The translations under genes were made by a program, and so were the position numbers. 64,000 bases of DNA. It comes from Aquatica leii (taxonomy: Eukaryota > Arthropoda > Insecta > Coleoptera > Lampyridae). Of the stretch, positions 44,514 to 56,542 are shown piece by piece. The first letter of the stretch is position 1. The number at the start of each line of letters is the position of its first letter. The notes below the pieces were generated by a model. The model made no database searches, was not told where the DNA came from, and was given only the letters and a program-made list of their open reading frames with translations. The DNA lies in assembly GCA_035610365.1 (NCBI GenBank), contig CM069438.1, positions 46,124,837 to 46,188,836 of the forward strand. Reading direction: 5' to 3'.

Positions 44514-46439
44514 TACAGTGTGTCCGAAAAGTATGGAATATATTATACAGGTCGATAAATATGCACTTTACACGAAAAAGTTGTAAATAAAAGTTGTTTA
44601 TCACTTAGTTATCTACCACCTGAGAGATATCAATTTAAATTTTTGCTGTAAACAAAATCGCAACGAATAACACTTACATTTTTTTAAATGGCAAGGCACG
44701 TCTTTATTATACTCATTTGATAGAGTCTTTTTTTGTCTTTTCAACCATATGAAACTTGAATACCTTTACATCAAAAAATTTTCAAGAAAAACAAGGACAT
44801 GTCTAACAAATTTATTTTACTGAGCAGTATTAATCAGGTACGTAATATGTAGTATTGAAACAATTGAATGCACTGACACAATAGCAAATATTAAACTTTA
44901 AATATCTTTACATAAAATTGTTATAACAAAAAAATGGATTTAAACTAAACTTACAATAAATGTTCAAAATGTAAACCATTCATAATTTGACAGTGGTAAA
45001 TTCGATTTTTAAAACCATCGATTGCTTTTGAAATCATATCTCGAGTTATAGCTCTTATCTTAACTCTAATGCGATTTTTCAAATGTTCAACATTATCAGG
45101 TCTATTTACATAAATTTTGCTTTTAATAGAGCCCCAAAGAAAAAAATCTAGTGGACTTAAATCCGGCGAGCGAGCAGGCCATTCTATCGTACCTCTTCTG
45201 CCTATCCATGTATTGTGAAAAGTATTATTAAGAAAGTGTCGGACATTAATTCCAAAATGTGGAGATGACCCGACTTGTTGAAGCCATATTCTGTTATGAG
45301 GTATATCTGAATCTACTTCATGTGGAAATAACTCGGCCAAAGCAGGAACTAGCTCAAATCTTAAGAACTCGAGATAAATATTCGCCGTTAAACTACCTTC
45401 AAAAAAATATGGCCCCAAAATTTGACTTCCAATCATTCCTACCCAGACGTTGACTTTCTGCTGGTATTGGGTGTGTCCTTCTAGATACCAGTGAGGATTT
45501 TGTGAAGACCAGTAACGTGTGTTTTGTTTGTTAATTGTGCCGTTTAAACAAAACGTGGCCTCATCAGTAAAAAGTATATTTTTATGAAAATGTGCATCTC
45601 GTTCAAGTTTGTTTGTTATTGTTTCACAAAACTCCAGCCTTCTGTCCAAATCGTCTTCAAATAATTCTTGAACTACACAAGCTTTATAAGGATGAAATTT
45701 TTCTTTTTTTAAAACGTCATGTACAGCCGATTTATTCAAATTATGGTCTCTAGCAATTTGCCGAACAGAAATTTGTGGATTTTCCTCAACAGACAAGAAC
45801 ACATTTTCTCGTTCCACATTACTTAATGACAAAGGTCTACCAGTTCTACTCGCATCTTTCACCGAACCTGTCTCTTGAAATTTCCGCCAAATTTTGCTTA
45901 CCGTGGACTGCGAAATGTTTAATTCTGGATGCAAGTTATTAAATAAATTACATACTTCGTCTTGGGTTCTTCTTCTATCTCCATATCCCAGAATCATAAA
46001 AATTTCAATTCTATGTTTCTCAGATAATTGAGCTATATTTCAAGCACTAACAAATAGCAAAGTGTGACAGTGTTCTAAAGTGCATTCAATTGTTTCAATG
46101 CTACACATTACGTACCTGATTAATACTGCTCAGTAAAATAAATTTGTTAGACATGTCCTTGTTTTTCTTGAAAATTTTTTGATGTAAAGGTATTCAAGTT
46201 TCATATGGTTGAAAAGAGAAAAAAAGACACTATCAAATGAGTATAATAAAGACGTGCCTTGTCATTTAAAAAAATGTAAGTGTTATTCGTTGCGATTTTG
46301 TTTACAGCACAAATTTAAATTGATATCTCCCAGGTGGTCGATAACTAAGTGATAAACAACTTTAATTTACAACTTTTTCGTGTAAAGTGCATATTTATCG
46401 AACTGTATAATATATTTCATACTTTTCGGACACACTGTA
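44514..46439 (-). mobile_element. DD41D mariner-type transposon, copy 1
   Basis: 44516-46437 (1,922 bp), ends CAGTGTGTCCGAAAAGTATG, flanked by TA on both sides. The terminal inverted repeats are long, about 360 bp (44516-44875 against 46079-46437), nearly perfect and reach almost to the transposase. A nearly identical second copy is at 49676-51593, so the family moved recently. Confidence 0.9.
44951..46036 (-). pseudogene. DD41D (rosa/VISITOR-type) transposase, start codon lost and catalytic Asp replaced
   Basis: Single open frame of about 360 codons down to the stop at 44951. Helix-turn-helix region (QDEVCNLFNNLHPELNISQS and IARDHNLNKSAVHDVLKK), then catalytic domain: ILFTDEATFCLNG (first Asp), IWLQQVGSSPHFG (second motif; Asp expected where V stands) and SPDLSPLDFFLWG (third Asp). 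Forty-one residues separate the V and the last Asp, hence DD41D. The initiator ATG of the sister copy is ATA here (46034-46036); the next ATG (45995-45997) drops 13 residues of the HTH. The length is normal for the superfamily. Missing Asp alone should abolish cleavage. Confidence 0.9.
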
Positions 46440-46770
46440 TATGTATATTAGGTTGGAGCAAAATAAATCCAAAGTTTTTATTTTCTGATCTAAAATGCTA
46501 TAATGTTTTATTTTTTGAGATAAAAAAAATACTACGAGGATCCACCCCATCCTTAAGTTTCGACTTTTTGAATTTTTATAAATCGAACTAGCACTAGTAC
46601 GGGAATGTTGCATTCTGAGATCTAAATCACTGCTATATTTCATTTTTTAAGATTATGAGGGTCCGCCTCACTCTTAAATTTTAAGTTTTTGAATTTGTAT
46701 ACATCGAAGATGTGGCAATAAAAGAAATTTTAATGTGAATAAGTTTATTTTTTAAAAACCTTGCTTAACT
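46440..46770. repeat. Tandemly duplicated segment of about 110-130 bp
   Basis: Two related units at about 46485-46590 and 46620-46715 share ...GAGGRTCCRCCYCA-like and CTTTTTGAATTT blocks (ACGAGGATCCACCCCATC and ATGAGGGTCCGCCTCACTC). The second contains GGGTCCGCC, whose reverse complement GGCGGACCC occurs at 49253-49261 on the other side of the orphan gene, so these may be element ends. Confidence 0.45.
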
Positions 46771-48983
46771 TTACATTGCATTATAATCTTTCTTTGTTTC
46801 AAATTTGGGCCTTAAATTCAGAGAATGAAGTTTGGAGCGAATAAAGCCATCTCTTTTTATGTGGCCGCACACTAATGAGGAAGTCTCCGTAACAAGCTTA
46901 ATATGTCTTTTGATCGGCTGTGTGTAACAAGGAAATTTTGGAACCTCTGGTGATTCTCCAGTTTGTATAAAACGTTTAAGCTCTTCATCAGAATATTTAG
47001 CTAGTGCTGGTGGATTGGTTATGTCACAATTTTGCCAGTCTACCATTGAAATGTAGTCTTCGGCTTCAAAATTCAGCAAAGGTAATTTGAAAACCTTTAC
47101 AGCTGCCATGTTGTTCTTCTTAGCGCTTCTCACTTTTAAAATGCGGCGTGGATCAGCAACTATACAAAGAAGTACATTTTCAGGATGCGCGAAATAAGCG
47201 TTTCTTTGATTCGCCGCATCGACATTGTTTATATCATTCTCATTTAAATATCGGGAACGTTTTATGAGATGAAACAGGTTATTTGCACCATCTGTACATA
47301 AATTATATTTTTTTTATGCGGAACCAAATCGGTGCATACACTTTTACCACATAATCAGCTAGCTTTTTTCAAATTTTCGTTCGGCTGATTGGTGGCAATA
47401 TATAGTCGTAATATTCTGTTGGCAAAAGTAATCCAACGTGCGTGAGCCAACTTTCCTGGATTTCTTTTGTCCAGATCATCAGACACTTTTCCACTTATGA
47501 CAGCTTGACGAAACCTAATAGGTATTTCTGATCAAAACTAAGGTTTTTTACGTCTATCAATGGTAGTTTATAGTCAATTTTATCGAATGTCATGTAATGT
47601 CTCACAAGTCACAAGTAGAGTTCCAATTGGATCAGAAAAACTTTTTGGTCCAGTTGTTGTACCGTCTATGCTATAAAACAAATGCCAAAGAGGAAATTCA
47701 TTGCCATGTAGCTGGCATATAAACCAATGTAAGTTTCGGTTAAATCTATTTCAATGAGTCTTAAAATTTCCCTCTTTGTACCAGTATTCGTAACGGTTCC
47801 GTCGCATCCCAACGCTACGAGTTGGGATAAGTTTGCATATGATTTCAAATAATTTAACATACTTTTTGCGCAACTTCTTGAATGTCCGGATTGTGGATTG
47901 ACGTGGCCCATATATCTGGGAATTTCTCTAATAAGACCATATTTTCTTCTACCACAGTTGTTCGGTAATATTTTTTACCACGTCTTTCCATTTTTACGGT
48001 TCGGTCTTTTCTACTGTCAAAATAAACTGCTGCAGGGCATTGACGTTCTTCCTTTTCACGTACTTGGAGTAAGTTCCATTGTTTTTTTCTAGCTCTCCAA
48101 GTTTTTGGTCTGTCTATTACGTTACTTTTTGCACTTTATGATATGATGCCAAAATCCATTAACACAGCAGAGGCAATTCTTGCTGCTGTACGATCAGAAA
48201 CAGAAGTCATATCACACTCTAAAGCTACTGTTGTCTGAGATTTTCTCATTTGTGTTGACATTACCCCTGAAGAAGTAGACAATTCATCTTGTATAGTGCA
48301 GATAAAGTCTCTATCTAACAAATCTGTATTTTGTGCTAGAGCAATTTCTTCGTCTTCTTGTTCGTTATCAACAACAACTTCTTTTGAATTACTTGCAGCG
48401 GCAGCTATGTGCAAATTTGTACGAGCTGTTTCTGAAGCTAACTTTCGATTAAGTTTTTTTAACATTTGTTGTGTTGTTTTAATATCTACTTTTCCTATAG
48501 CCATTTGTCGAAGTGTCCTCTGATCTATAATAAAGGCTTGTTCCAATTTTGGGATTTTCTTATCCTTACTACAACTACAGTTTGAAAAATTCTTGCATTT
48601 GCAATAATATATCAAACAGAGTTGTTTTTGCTTGCATTACAAAACCATCTGATTTCAAGTCAAAAAAATCTTTTTTGTGGGATGATTTTTTGATGTTCAT
48701 ATAATTTTTATGGTAGTCTTTTAACATTTACTATTCTTGTCTTACTGAGAGTTGGAATTGAAGCCTGTTCCCATTGTTCTTGTATTTTTTGTATAAAAAT
48801 CTGAGAAATATCAAAAAATTTTGCCTCTTTAGAATTAATTTCAAGCATGAGATTGGCGCAAATATGTAAATAACACATCATAATATCATATGTCGGTAAA
48901 ACTCTATTGTCCAAATCACTTCCTTGTGCAAATATAAGACAGGCACTTTTATTTCGTGTTTTTAAGTTACTTGTACTTGCCAT
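46771..48983 (-). pseudogene. Second arthropod multicopy orphan gene, broken
   Basis: I recognise this as an unnamed multicopy gene found in many arthropods, without known function. In order from ATG 48981-48983: a start with LPTYDIMMCYLHI; ASIPTLSKTRIV; CKCKNFSNCSCSKDKKIP and DQRTLRQMAIGKVDIKTTQQ (48430-48615); an acidic linker; LVALGCDGTVTNTGTKREIL (about 47760-47840); PGKLAHARWITFANRILRLY (about 47395-47455); AHPENVLLCIVADPRR region (about 47150-47200); VFKLPLLNFEAEDYISMVDW, and DGFIRSKLHSLNLRPKFETK to the stop at 46771. Multiple frameshifts (near 48650, 48130, 47680, 47370 and 47290). GCDGT and HxRW motifs with a late conserved block suggest a nuclease- or transposase-like protein, but no catalytic role is established. 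Confidence 0.7.
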
Positions 48984-49673
48984 TTTGTACTAACGATATA
49001 ACAAAATTGTCTAACGTGTTACAACGAGCAAACTTTCTCACCGCACTAAAATCTCATATACCACTTTGAGTAGAACTGAGAAAACGTTCGGACTAAAACA
49101 ATAAATGAGACCAATTTAGTCAAAGTCGTATTTAAACTGACCGTAACAATACTTATAGCTACTATTCGCCTAAAAACATCCGCTAATTTGCCTGGTTCGT
49201 ATTATTTCTTTACTATTTGCTTTTTCCGAAATGTATGACTATTTGACCTCGCGGCGGACCCTTAAGGCTACGGTTGTTCAAATCAATTTTTTTGAGGATT
49301 TAAATTCTGTAGAAGGTCTTAAATTGTGATAATGCTAAGTAAAATAAACTTTCAGATAGACAATGTAATTTTTAAATAGTGAGACAAAAAATTAAGTCAC
49401 CTGATTTTTTTAGGTATCAAGCGGATGCTGAAGATGGTCGGTGATTACAAAAAGTAAAACGTTGACGTAATCTTTAATGAAACTGGCACCTTTTGGCATA
49501 TAATGCGTAGGCAATTTAAGAAAAAAAATTTTTCGTTCCACACTAATGTTATATATACCGTGGCAAAATATTATTTTTAATTTATTTGTACAATTATACA
49601 AATAAAAATTTTAAGAGGCGTATTAAGCAGATAAAATTGTTATAGTCAAAATGTTTAGAATTTTAAAACAATA
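48984..49673. other. AT-rich flank of the orphan gene
   Basis: No gene recognised. Holds the GGCGGACCCTTAAGG sequence (49253-49267) that may mark the end of the element carrying the orphan gene. Confidence 0.35.
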
Positions 49674-51595
49674 TACAGTGTGTCCGAAAAGTATGGAATA
49701 TATTATACAGGTCGATAAATATGCACTTTACACGAAAAAGTTGTAAATAAAAGTTGTTTATCACTTAGTTATCTACCACCTGGGAGATATCAATTTAAAT
49801 TTTTGCTGTAAACAAAATCGCAACGAATAACACTTACATTTTTTTAAATGGAAAGGCACGTCTTTATTATACTCATTTGATAGTCTTTTTTTGTCTTTTC
49901 AACCATATGAAACTTGAATACCTTTACATCAAAAAATTTTCAAGAAAAACAAGGACATGTCTAACAAATTTATTTTACTGAGCAGTATTAATCAGGTACG
50001 TAATATGTAGTATTGAAACAATTGAATGCACTGTCACAATAGCAAATATTAAACTTGAAATATCTTTACATAAAATTGTTATAACAAAAAAATGTATTTA
50101 AACTAAACTTACAATAAATGTTCAAAATATAAACCATTTATAATTTGACAGTGGTAAATTCGATTTTTAAAACCATCGATTGCCTTGAAATCATATCTCG
50201 AGTTTTAGCTCTTATCTCAACTCTAATGCGATTTTTCAAATCTTCAACATAATCAGGTCTATTTACATAAATTTTGCTTTTAATATAGCCCCAAAGAAAA
50301 AAATCTAGTGGACTTAAATCCGGCGAGCGAGCAGGCCATTCTATCGTACCTCTTCTGCCTATCTATGTATTTTGAAAAGTATTATTAAGAAAGTGGCGGA
50401 CATTAATTCCAAAATGTGGAGATGCCCCGACTTGTTGAAGCCATATTCTGTTATGAGGTATATCTGGATCTACTTCATGTGGAAATAATCGGCCAAAGCA
50501 GGAACTAACTCAAATCTTAAGAACTCGAGATAAATATTCGCCGTTAAACTACCTTCAAAAAAATATGGCCCCAAAATTTGACTTCCAATCATTCCTACCC
50601 AGACGTTGACTTTCTGCTGGTATTGGGTGTGTCCTTCTAGATACCAGTGAGGATTTTTTGAAGACCAGTAACGTGTGTTTTGTTTGTTAATTGTGCCGTT
50701 TAAACAAAACGTGGCCTCATCAGTAAAAAGGATATTTTTATGAAAATGTACATCTCGTTCAAGTTTGTTTGTTATTGTTTCACAAAACTCCAGTCTTCTG
50801 TCCAAATCGTCTTCAAATAATTCTTGAACTACACAAGCTTTATAAGGATGAAATTTTTCTTTTTTTAAAATGTCATGTACAGCCGATTTATTCAAATTAT
50901 GGTCTCTAGTAATTTGCCAAACAGAAATTTGTGGATTTTCCTCAACAGACAAGAACACATTTTCTCGTCCCACATTACGTAATGACAAAGATCTACCAGT
51001 TCTACTCGCATCTTTCACCGAACCTGTCTCTTGAAATTTCCGCCAAATTTTGCTTACCGTGGACTGCGAAATGTTTAATTCTGGATGCAAGTTATTAAAT
51101 AAATTACATACTTCGTCTTGGGTTCTTCTTCTATCTCCATATCCCAGAATCATTAAAATTTCAATTCTATGTTTCTCAGATAATTGAGCCATATTTCAAG
51201 CACTAACAAATAGCAAAGTGTGACAGTGTTCTAAAGTGCATTCAATTGTTTCAATGCTACATATTACGTACCTGATTAATACTGCTCAGTAAAATAAATT
51301 TGTTAGACATGTCCTTGTTTTTCTTGAAATTTTTTTGATGTAAAGGTATTCAAGTTTCATATGGTTGAAAAGAGAAAAAAAGACTCTATCAAATGAGTAT
51401 AATAAAGACGTGCCTTGCCATTGAAAAAAATGTAAGTGTTATTCGTTGCGATTTTGTTTACAGCAAAAATTTAAATTGATATCTCCCAGGTGGTAGATAA
51501 CTAAGTGATAAACAACTTTTATTTACAACTTTTTCGTGTAAAGTGCATATTTATCGACCTGTATAATATATTCCATACTTTTCGGACACACTGTA
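49674..51595 (-). mobile_element. DD41D mariner-type transposon, copy 2
   Basis: 49676-51593 (1,918 bp), same CAGTGTGTCC ends and long TIRs as copy 1, TA on both sides (49674-49675, 51594-51595). Differences from copy 1 are scattered single bases and few small indels. The two copies have the same orientation, 5.2 kb apart. Confidence 0.9.
50109..51192 (-). pseudogene. DD41D transposase, copy 2, frameshifted
   Basis: Keeps the ATG (51190-51192, MAQLSEKHRIEIL). The N-terminal 240 residues are open to about 50470, where one lost base shifts the frame (ALAELFPHE becomes ALADYFHMK). Beyond it the homologous sequence runs on with a stop at the tryptophan of the WIGRRG motif (about 50362) and another one-base loss near 50184, ending at 50109-50111. 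The same second-Asp-to-Val replacement as copy 1 is present (IWLQQVGAS, about 50425-50450). First and third Asp are intact. Non-functional. Confidence 0.9.
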
Positions 51596-52536
51596 TATTC
51601 AGTTGTTTTAATAAATACCGTTACAGAATAATTTTAAAAATTAAAATTAATTACGTGTGTATACTCAGAAAATGATAAAACAGGATACATTTTATGCAAT
51701 TTTTTCAAAGAATATCCTGTTTAGTTATAGTAATTTTAATTAAAACAAAGCGGTTTAATAAACTAGCAGTCCTTGAATATTTATAAATACGCTTGTGAAT
51801 GAACGCAATGGATTTTTATTTTTTTTGCGTTTACTCGTACGTGCATCAACAAATCGGTTTACGTTTTCTTTTGCATAAATTTATATCAAAACCAGTTTGA
51901 AATTAAGTACACGCCATGCTTAGTAACAAGCTACTTCAAACTTAAAATAACTTATTTTCTGCATTACGTGTTTTGCCATAAAGTTTAAAACAATGAAAGA
52001 AGAGGTTGCGTTAAAAATTATAGCTCGCAAGAGCGCAAAGGGTTTCTTTACAATTACACGAAATATGAAACGAGACTGTTAATTGGGGAGAATTTTAAAA
52101 TATACGCTTTTATTTGAACAAGAATACTTGTAGGTTTTGAGAGTGTAAATTAAGTTTTGCAAATAAAGCTCAATTTAATTTCAATTATTTTAATAACATG
52201 TCCTGAACGAAATAAACTAAAATAAACAGTGTTAGAAACTGAGGTCTTTGTAACGAATATGTCAAAGTACATAAAATACAGCTTTTTTCATCTATTTGAC
52301 AAAGTTTAGTAAGTTAATTAATGTACTTTATTTTACAAAAAATTTAATTAAATATTCTCTCATCATAATGAATAAGTTTTAACAAACTTTATAAATTTTT
52401 AATTTTTAGTTTTAACTAGTCTCGTAATCTGCAAAATTAAATTTTAATTATTGCTGTTTAACTTCTTTGTCTGTTAAATAAAAAGGTTTTAATCTCAACT
52501 GATTTTTAAAAATATTTTATAGTAAAAAATTCACAA
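51596..52536. other. AT-rich DNA, nothing recognised
   Basis: No gene or shared repeat seen. Confidence 0.4.
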
Positions 52537-52640
52537 ATATCGCAAATCTTGCAATTATCGGAAAGTGTAAATAATAAAAAAATTAAAAAACATAAATAAC
52601 TAGTATTCTAGGTACGAGAATATGGTCGTATAATAATGAT
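52537..52640 (+). repeat. Repeat family W (copy 3)
   Basis: ATCGCAAATCTTGCAATTAT resembles 23396-23416, and ACTAGTATTCTAGGTAC...GAATATGGTCGTAT matches 24940-24985. Confidence 0.55.
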
Positions 52641-53853
52641 TCTTATTATTACTAATTTATTTATACTAAAAATATGTGCAGCCATAGTCATTGGAAATGT
52701 TCTTAAAATGAGTAATACCGCACGTTCAATCACATTCTACTAGTATTAGTCGTATTTATTCCTGTAAATATATCCTAAGGTTGTGGTTTTTTCTTTGTCG
52801 TAGAAATACAAAAAGGTAATTACCATTACTTAATTTGGTATGTATTTCTCAAATCATCCGAAAAGGCTTTTAAATATTACTCTCAAATAAACGTTTTATA
52901 AAACCAAAATTTTCTTTATATTTTTTGTGCAAATTAAAAAACAAACACTTTTTTCTAATTTTGAATAACAATTTATTAACATATTTTTAATAAACATACT
53001 ATATCGTAAAATTTTTAAGTAATAAATGTTTTGAATAAAAATGACGAAATTATATTTGCAAAATTATTTAAAAAGTATTTGTTACGTCTAAATTTTAACT
53101 ATTAATGTAATTTATTGAAATGTGTGTTCTGATAGTAACAATATTTTTTGTATGTAGGATGTATAAACCTGGCTTATCAGACCCGGAGTAATGTTTGGTT
53201 ATAAGAATATGCAGCGTTTGTTACTATAATTTATAAACAATTTATTTTATATAATAATTAATAAGTAACGACGATACTTGTTTTTTGTTATAAAATAACT
53301 GTTTATTTTTTCAATTTCTTAATTTGAATGTTGGTCCGGTTTATGTAAAAGTATCGGATATGCAGCCTAGAGTTAAGCGGATTAACAATTACCTTACTTA
53401 TTAATGATGTGTTGTCAATGAAAGTGCGGTAATGCTCATTTTAAAGACATTTAATAGTATTGATCGTATTGACATCTATAAATATACCTTGAGGTTATGG
53501 CTTATTGTTTGTCGTATAAATACAAAAAAATGATTACCATTATTAAATTGTATATGTTTCTTAAAATGATACAAGGAGGCTTAAATATTACTCTGAAACA
53601 AGCGTTTTATGAAACCACAACTGCTCTTATGTTTTTGTGCAAATTAATAAACATTTCTACCGGATATGCATCTTAGGATAAAGCGGATTAATAAATACCT
53701 CACCTATTAATGAGTTTCATAATTACCTTTTGTAAATATATCTAATTATGGCCGTTTGTCATATAAATATAAATTTCTCATTTACAAAATTGTAATATAA
53801 ATTGGGAGTTCCTAGCGGTAACATCATTGTTTTAATTATAATATTTTGTGAAT

Positions 53854-55072
53854 ATGCCTCGAAGATTAGGAAAAATGGATTCTACCTTAGAATTAATAGA
53901 AAGTATTGTTGGGATAGCACAAGCAGGAATGTCACCTCAAACAATACTACAACATGTTGACTTATCGGTAAGCATTTTTCTAAAGTATATTTTTTACATT
54001 GCATTGCAACACAGCCAGCATGTATTAAATATGATCACTAACAATACTATTTTATAAGATATTGGAATCTATTAAATTGACGTCAAATTTTTAAATACAT
54101 ATATAATGTATAATGGCTTTTAATATAGTACTAATGATAAATGTAATCTAATACTAAGAACTTAACACTTTGTAGATTAAACAATTCCGGCGATGTTTTA
54201 CGAAAGGTCAGAAAGTTAGTAATAGGCCACTTGTAAACAACAGACCACCTAAGCTTAGAATTACTTCTCGGCAAGAAGATACTATACATTACAAAATCCT
54301 TTTACAACTTGCCAAAAACTAAAGAAAAGGCTGAATATTAATTGCGCTGTTTTCACCATTTAGAGACGTTTACACGAATCAAATTTACATTGTAGAAAAC
54401 CGGCAACTAAACCTAACATTACAGAGCGTCATGCTGAAGCTCGATTGCGCTTTTGTCGCTAATATTTAAATTTGGATTAGAGTACTGTCATCTTTACAGC
54501 TGAAAAAGTATTTTCTAGCACTGATCAATGTGTAGAAACCACAAAACGCTCGTTACAATATAGAACATGTTTTGTGCAATAGACAAAGTGTCAGAGTGAC
54601 AGCTGGAGTGTGGGGATGGGTTTCTCAAGCGGGTTCAGGAGAGTTAGTGCAAGTGACACCACCTCGATTTACTTCAGAGCAATATTTAAATATTGTAGAT
54701 AATATCTTGATATCTTCTGTGAGAAGAATATTTCCACAAGATGAGCTGGAAATTATTCAAGTAGTCCAGGATAATTCTCTTATTTATCCAGCACGAATTG
54801 TTACGGACTGGATTGAAGATCAAAACAATGTTGAAATAATTGAGTGGCCAGCGAGATTACCAGAATTGAACCCAATTGAAAATATGTGGGGTGCAATGAT
54901 TAGAAGCTGGGATAGTGATATTCAATTTAGAACACCTGAAGATATTATCCAACATTCAAAATTAGTTTGGGAACGTTTTCGGGGATCACAATTGTGTGAA
55001 AATTTAGTAAACTCTATGCAGTCTAGATTAGAAGCATGCATACAAAATAATGGTTATTACACAAAGTATTAA
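53854..55072 (+). pseudogene. DD35E-type Tc1/mariner transposase, copy 2, broken
   Basis: Exon 1 53854-53967 (38 codons, MPRRLGKMDSTLELIES to HVDLS), GT...AG intron 53968-54175, exon 2 from 54176 (IKQFRRCFTKGQKV...). I chose the ATG at 53854 rather than the upstream GTG because this is eukaryotic sequence. A stop and small indels occur around 54319-54345 and 54540-54570. From 54572 the frame is open to the stop at 55070-55072: SGELVQVTPPRFTSEQYLNI, VQDNSLIYPARIV (second Asp) and ELNPIENMWG (final Glu), 35 residues apart. The first Asp is Ala here (FTAEKVFSS, about 54495). It keeps the WPAR tryptophan that is a stop in copy 1. Confidence 0.85.
53968..54175 (+). other. Putative spliceosomal intron in the transposase gene
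   Basis: GGTAAGC donor and CTTTGTAG acceptor, 208 bp. Joining the sides restores a continuous helix-turn-helix. The same sites bound 216 bp in the other copy (2001-2216). Splicing is inferred, not shown. Confidence 0.6.
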
Positions 55073-55863
55073 TTATTTCTATACAACGTTTGTATTTTTA
55101 TCGTTTTTTATATGATAATATGGTTTTTTTATTTAATTATATTATTAAAATAAACTGCAACATGAACTGTAATTATAAACGTATGCTTATTAATTAACAT
55201 TTTATTAACGCAAAAGTAAGTAATACCTAAATAATTATTATTAAAATAAAAATAATATTAATGAATACGAAAATGTAATTATGATACTTATTAATAGTAG
55301 AAGTATTTAACCGCTTAAACAAGAAAAAAAATGTGTCTATGTGAACAAAAATTTAAATAAACTACATTATATTGGCACAAATATTTATTCTTACACCGGA
55401 AAATTCTGTTTGATAGCATCATTTATATTTAAACGAAATTAAATAAAATAAATAAAAATTTTATTTTATTTATAAATAATTGTGCACATACAGCGAAATA
55501 TTAATAGTACCTATGTAAAATCATTTTTATAAAATCAGTAATTAGATTATTATTTACAATTTACCTTAATTTTATACGTTCAAAATTTTACTATCAATAA
55601 GTATGTATGTAAAATTATAGAAAGAAATGTGTGTTTTTTTATTCACATAGAAATATAAAAACGGTCATAAAAGTAATACTATTTTTTTATGGTTTGAGAA
55701 ATACATGTAAAATTTAGTAATGGTAATTCCTTTTTTAATTACAGGACAAAAGGACATAATCTTAAGGTATATTCAAAAATATACATACTGGTAATACTAT
55801 TAGAATGTGACTAAAAATGCTGTAATGTTTATTTTAGGGACATTTCCAATTACTATGGCTGTA

Positions 55864-56254
55864 CACGTTAATTATTATAAACCAAACTAATTAAAATCTA
55901 AGAATATTTAATTTAAAAAAAAACTTCCAGTATAATTTATGTACAGCACTATCACTTACACGAAGATAAAGTCCGCAAATAACTTCTATTTTATTTAAAC
56001 ACTAACGCTTGTTTACAGTAAAGTCACGTACAAGGTTATACACCGTAGATTTATCTCACACGCGTTAATTCCTTATTTATTTAAACTCAAATAACCTTCT
56101 TAAGAATGCCGTCTTCACATTACGGTTATAACTGACCTGCGATTTGTTTGTGCTGCATTTATACATTTCTGCAAACATTCGAGAAACATTCTTTCGCGAA
56201 CGCTCTAGACGCGGATGAAAAGTACGGGAACGTTCTCAAAATTTACAAAAACTG
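55864..56254. other. AT-rich spacer
   Basis: Nothing recognised. Confidence 0.4.
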
Positions 56255-56542
56255 TTTCAATAATTTAGTAATTGTTTGTATTTAACATTTGTCCATGAAA
56301 TGCCTGAGAATTGTTTCCCATAACTTCTTTATCGCTGGAAGATGATGAATCAGCAACACCAATGACTTATAGAGAATTTTTTGTGCGCTGATAAAACGTA
56401 GTTTCTAGTGACACATCTAAAGAAAACCCCGATTGCGTTATCTTAAATCCATGCACTCGTACAAACATTATGTCATGTAAATTGGCCGGCATCATTAATT
56501 TTTTCTATTTTGGTTTTGTTTGCCCTTTATCTCTCCAAGAAG
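56255..56542 (-). repeat. Repeat family W (copy 4) and adjacent coding remnant
   Basis: 56260-56365 matches 24975-25085 (minus-strand reading SSSSSDKEVMGNNSQAFHG). Upstream on the minus strand (56470-56370) an open stretch reads MMPANLHDIMFVRVHGFK and QSGFSLDVSLETTF. No family is recognised. The Jockey element at 56554 separates this from its continuation at 61121. Confidence 0.5.

Larger units (their letters stand above)
52679..55863 (+). mobile_element. Tc1/mariner-superfamily transposon, DD35E-type spacing, copy 2
   Basis: 52679-55861 (3,183 bp) runs CAGCCATAG to CTATGGCTG; TA follows on the right (55862-55863), while the left flank is TG (mutated TA). The terminal inverted repeats are about 185 bp, and a degenerate extra TIR-like unit lies at about 53415-53575 in direct orientation to the left one. 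Same family as 302-3460, opposite orientation. Confidence 0.85.

Noticed and set aside
53848-53850. GTG as transposase start
   Set aside because: Eukaryotic element; the ATG at 53854 gives the natural N-terminus.
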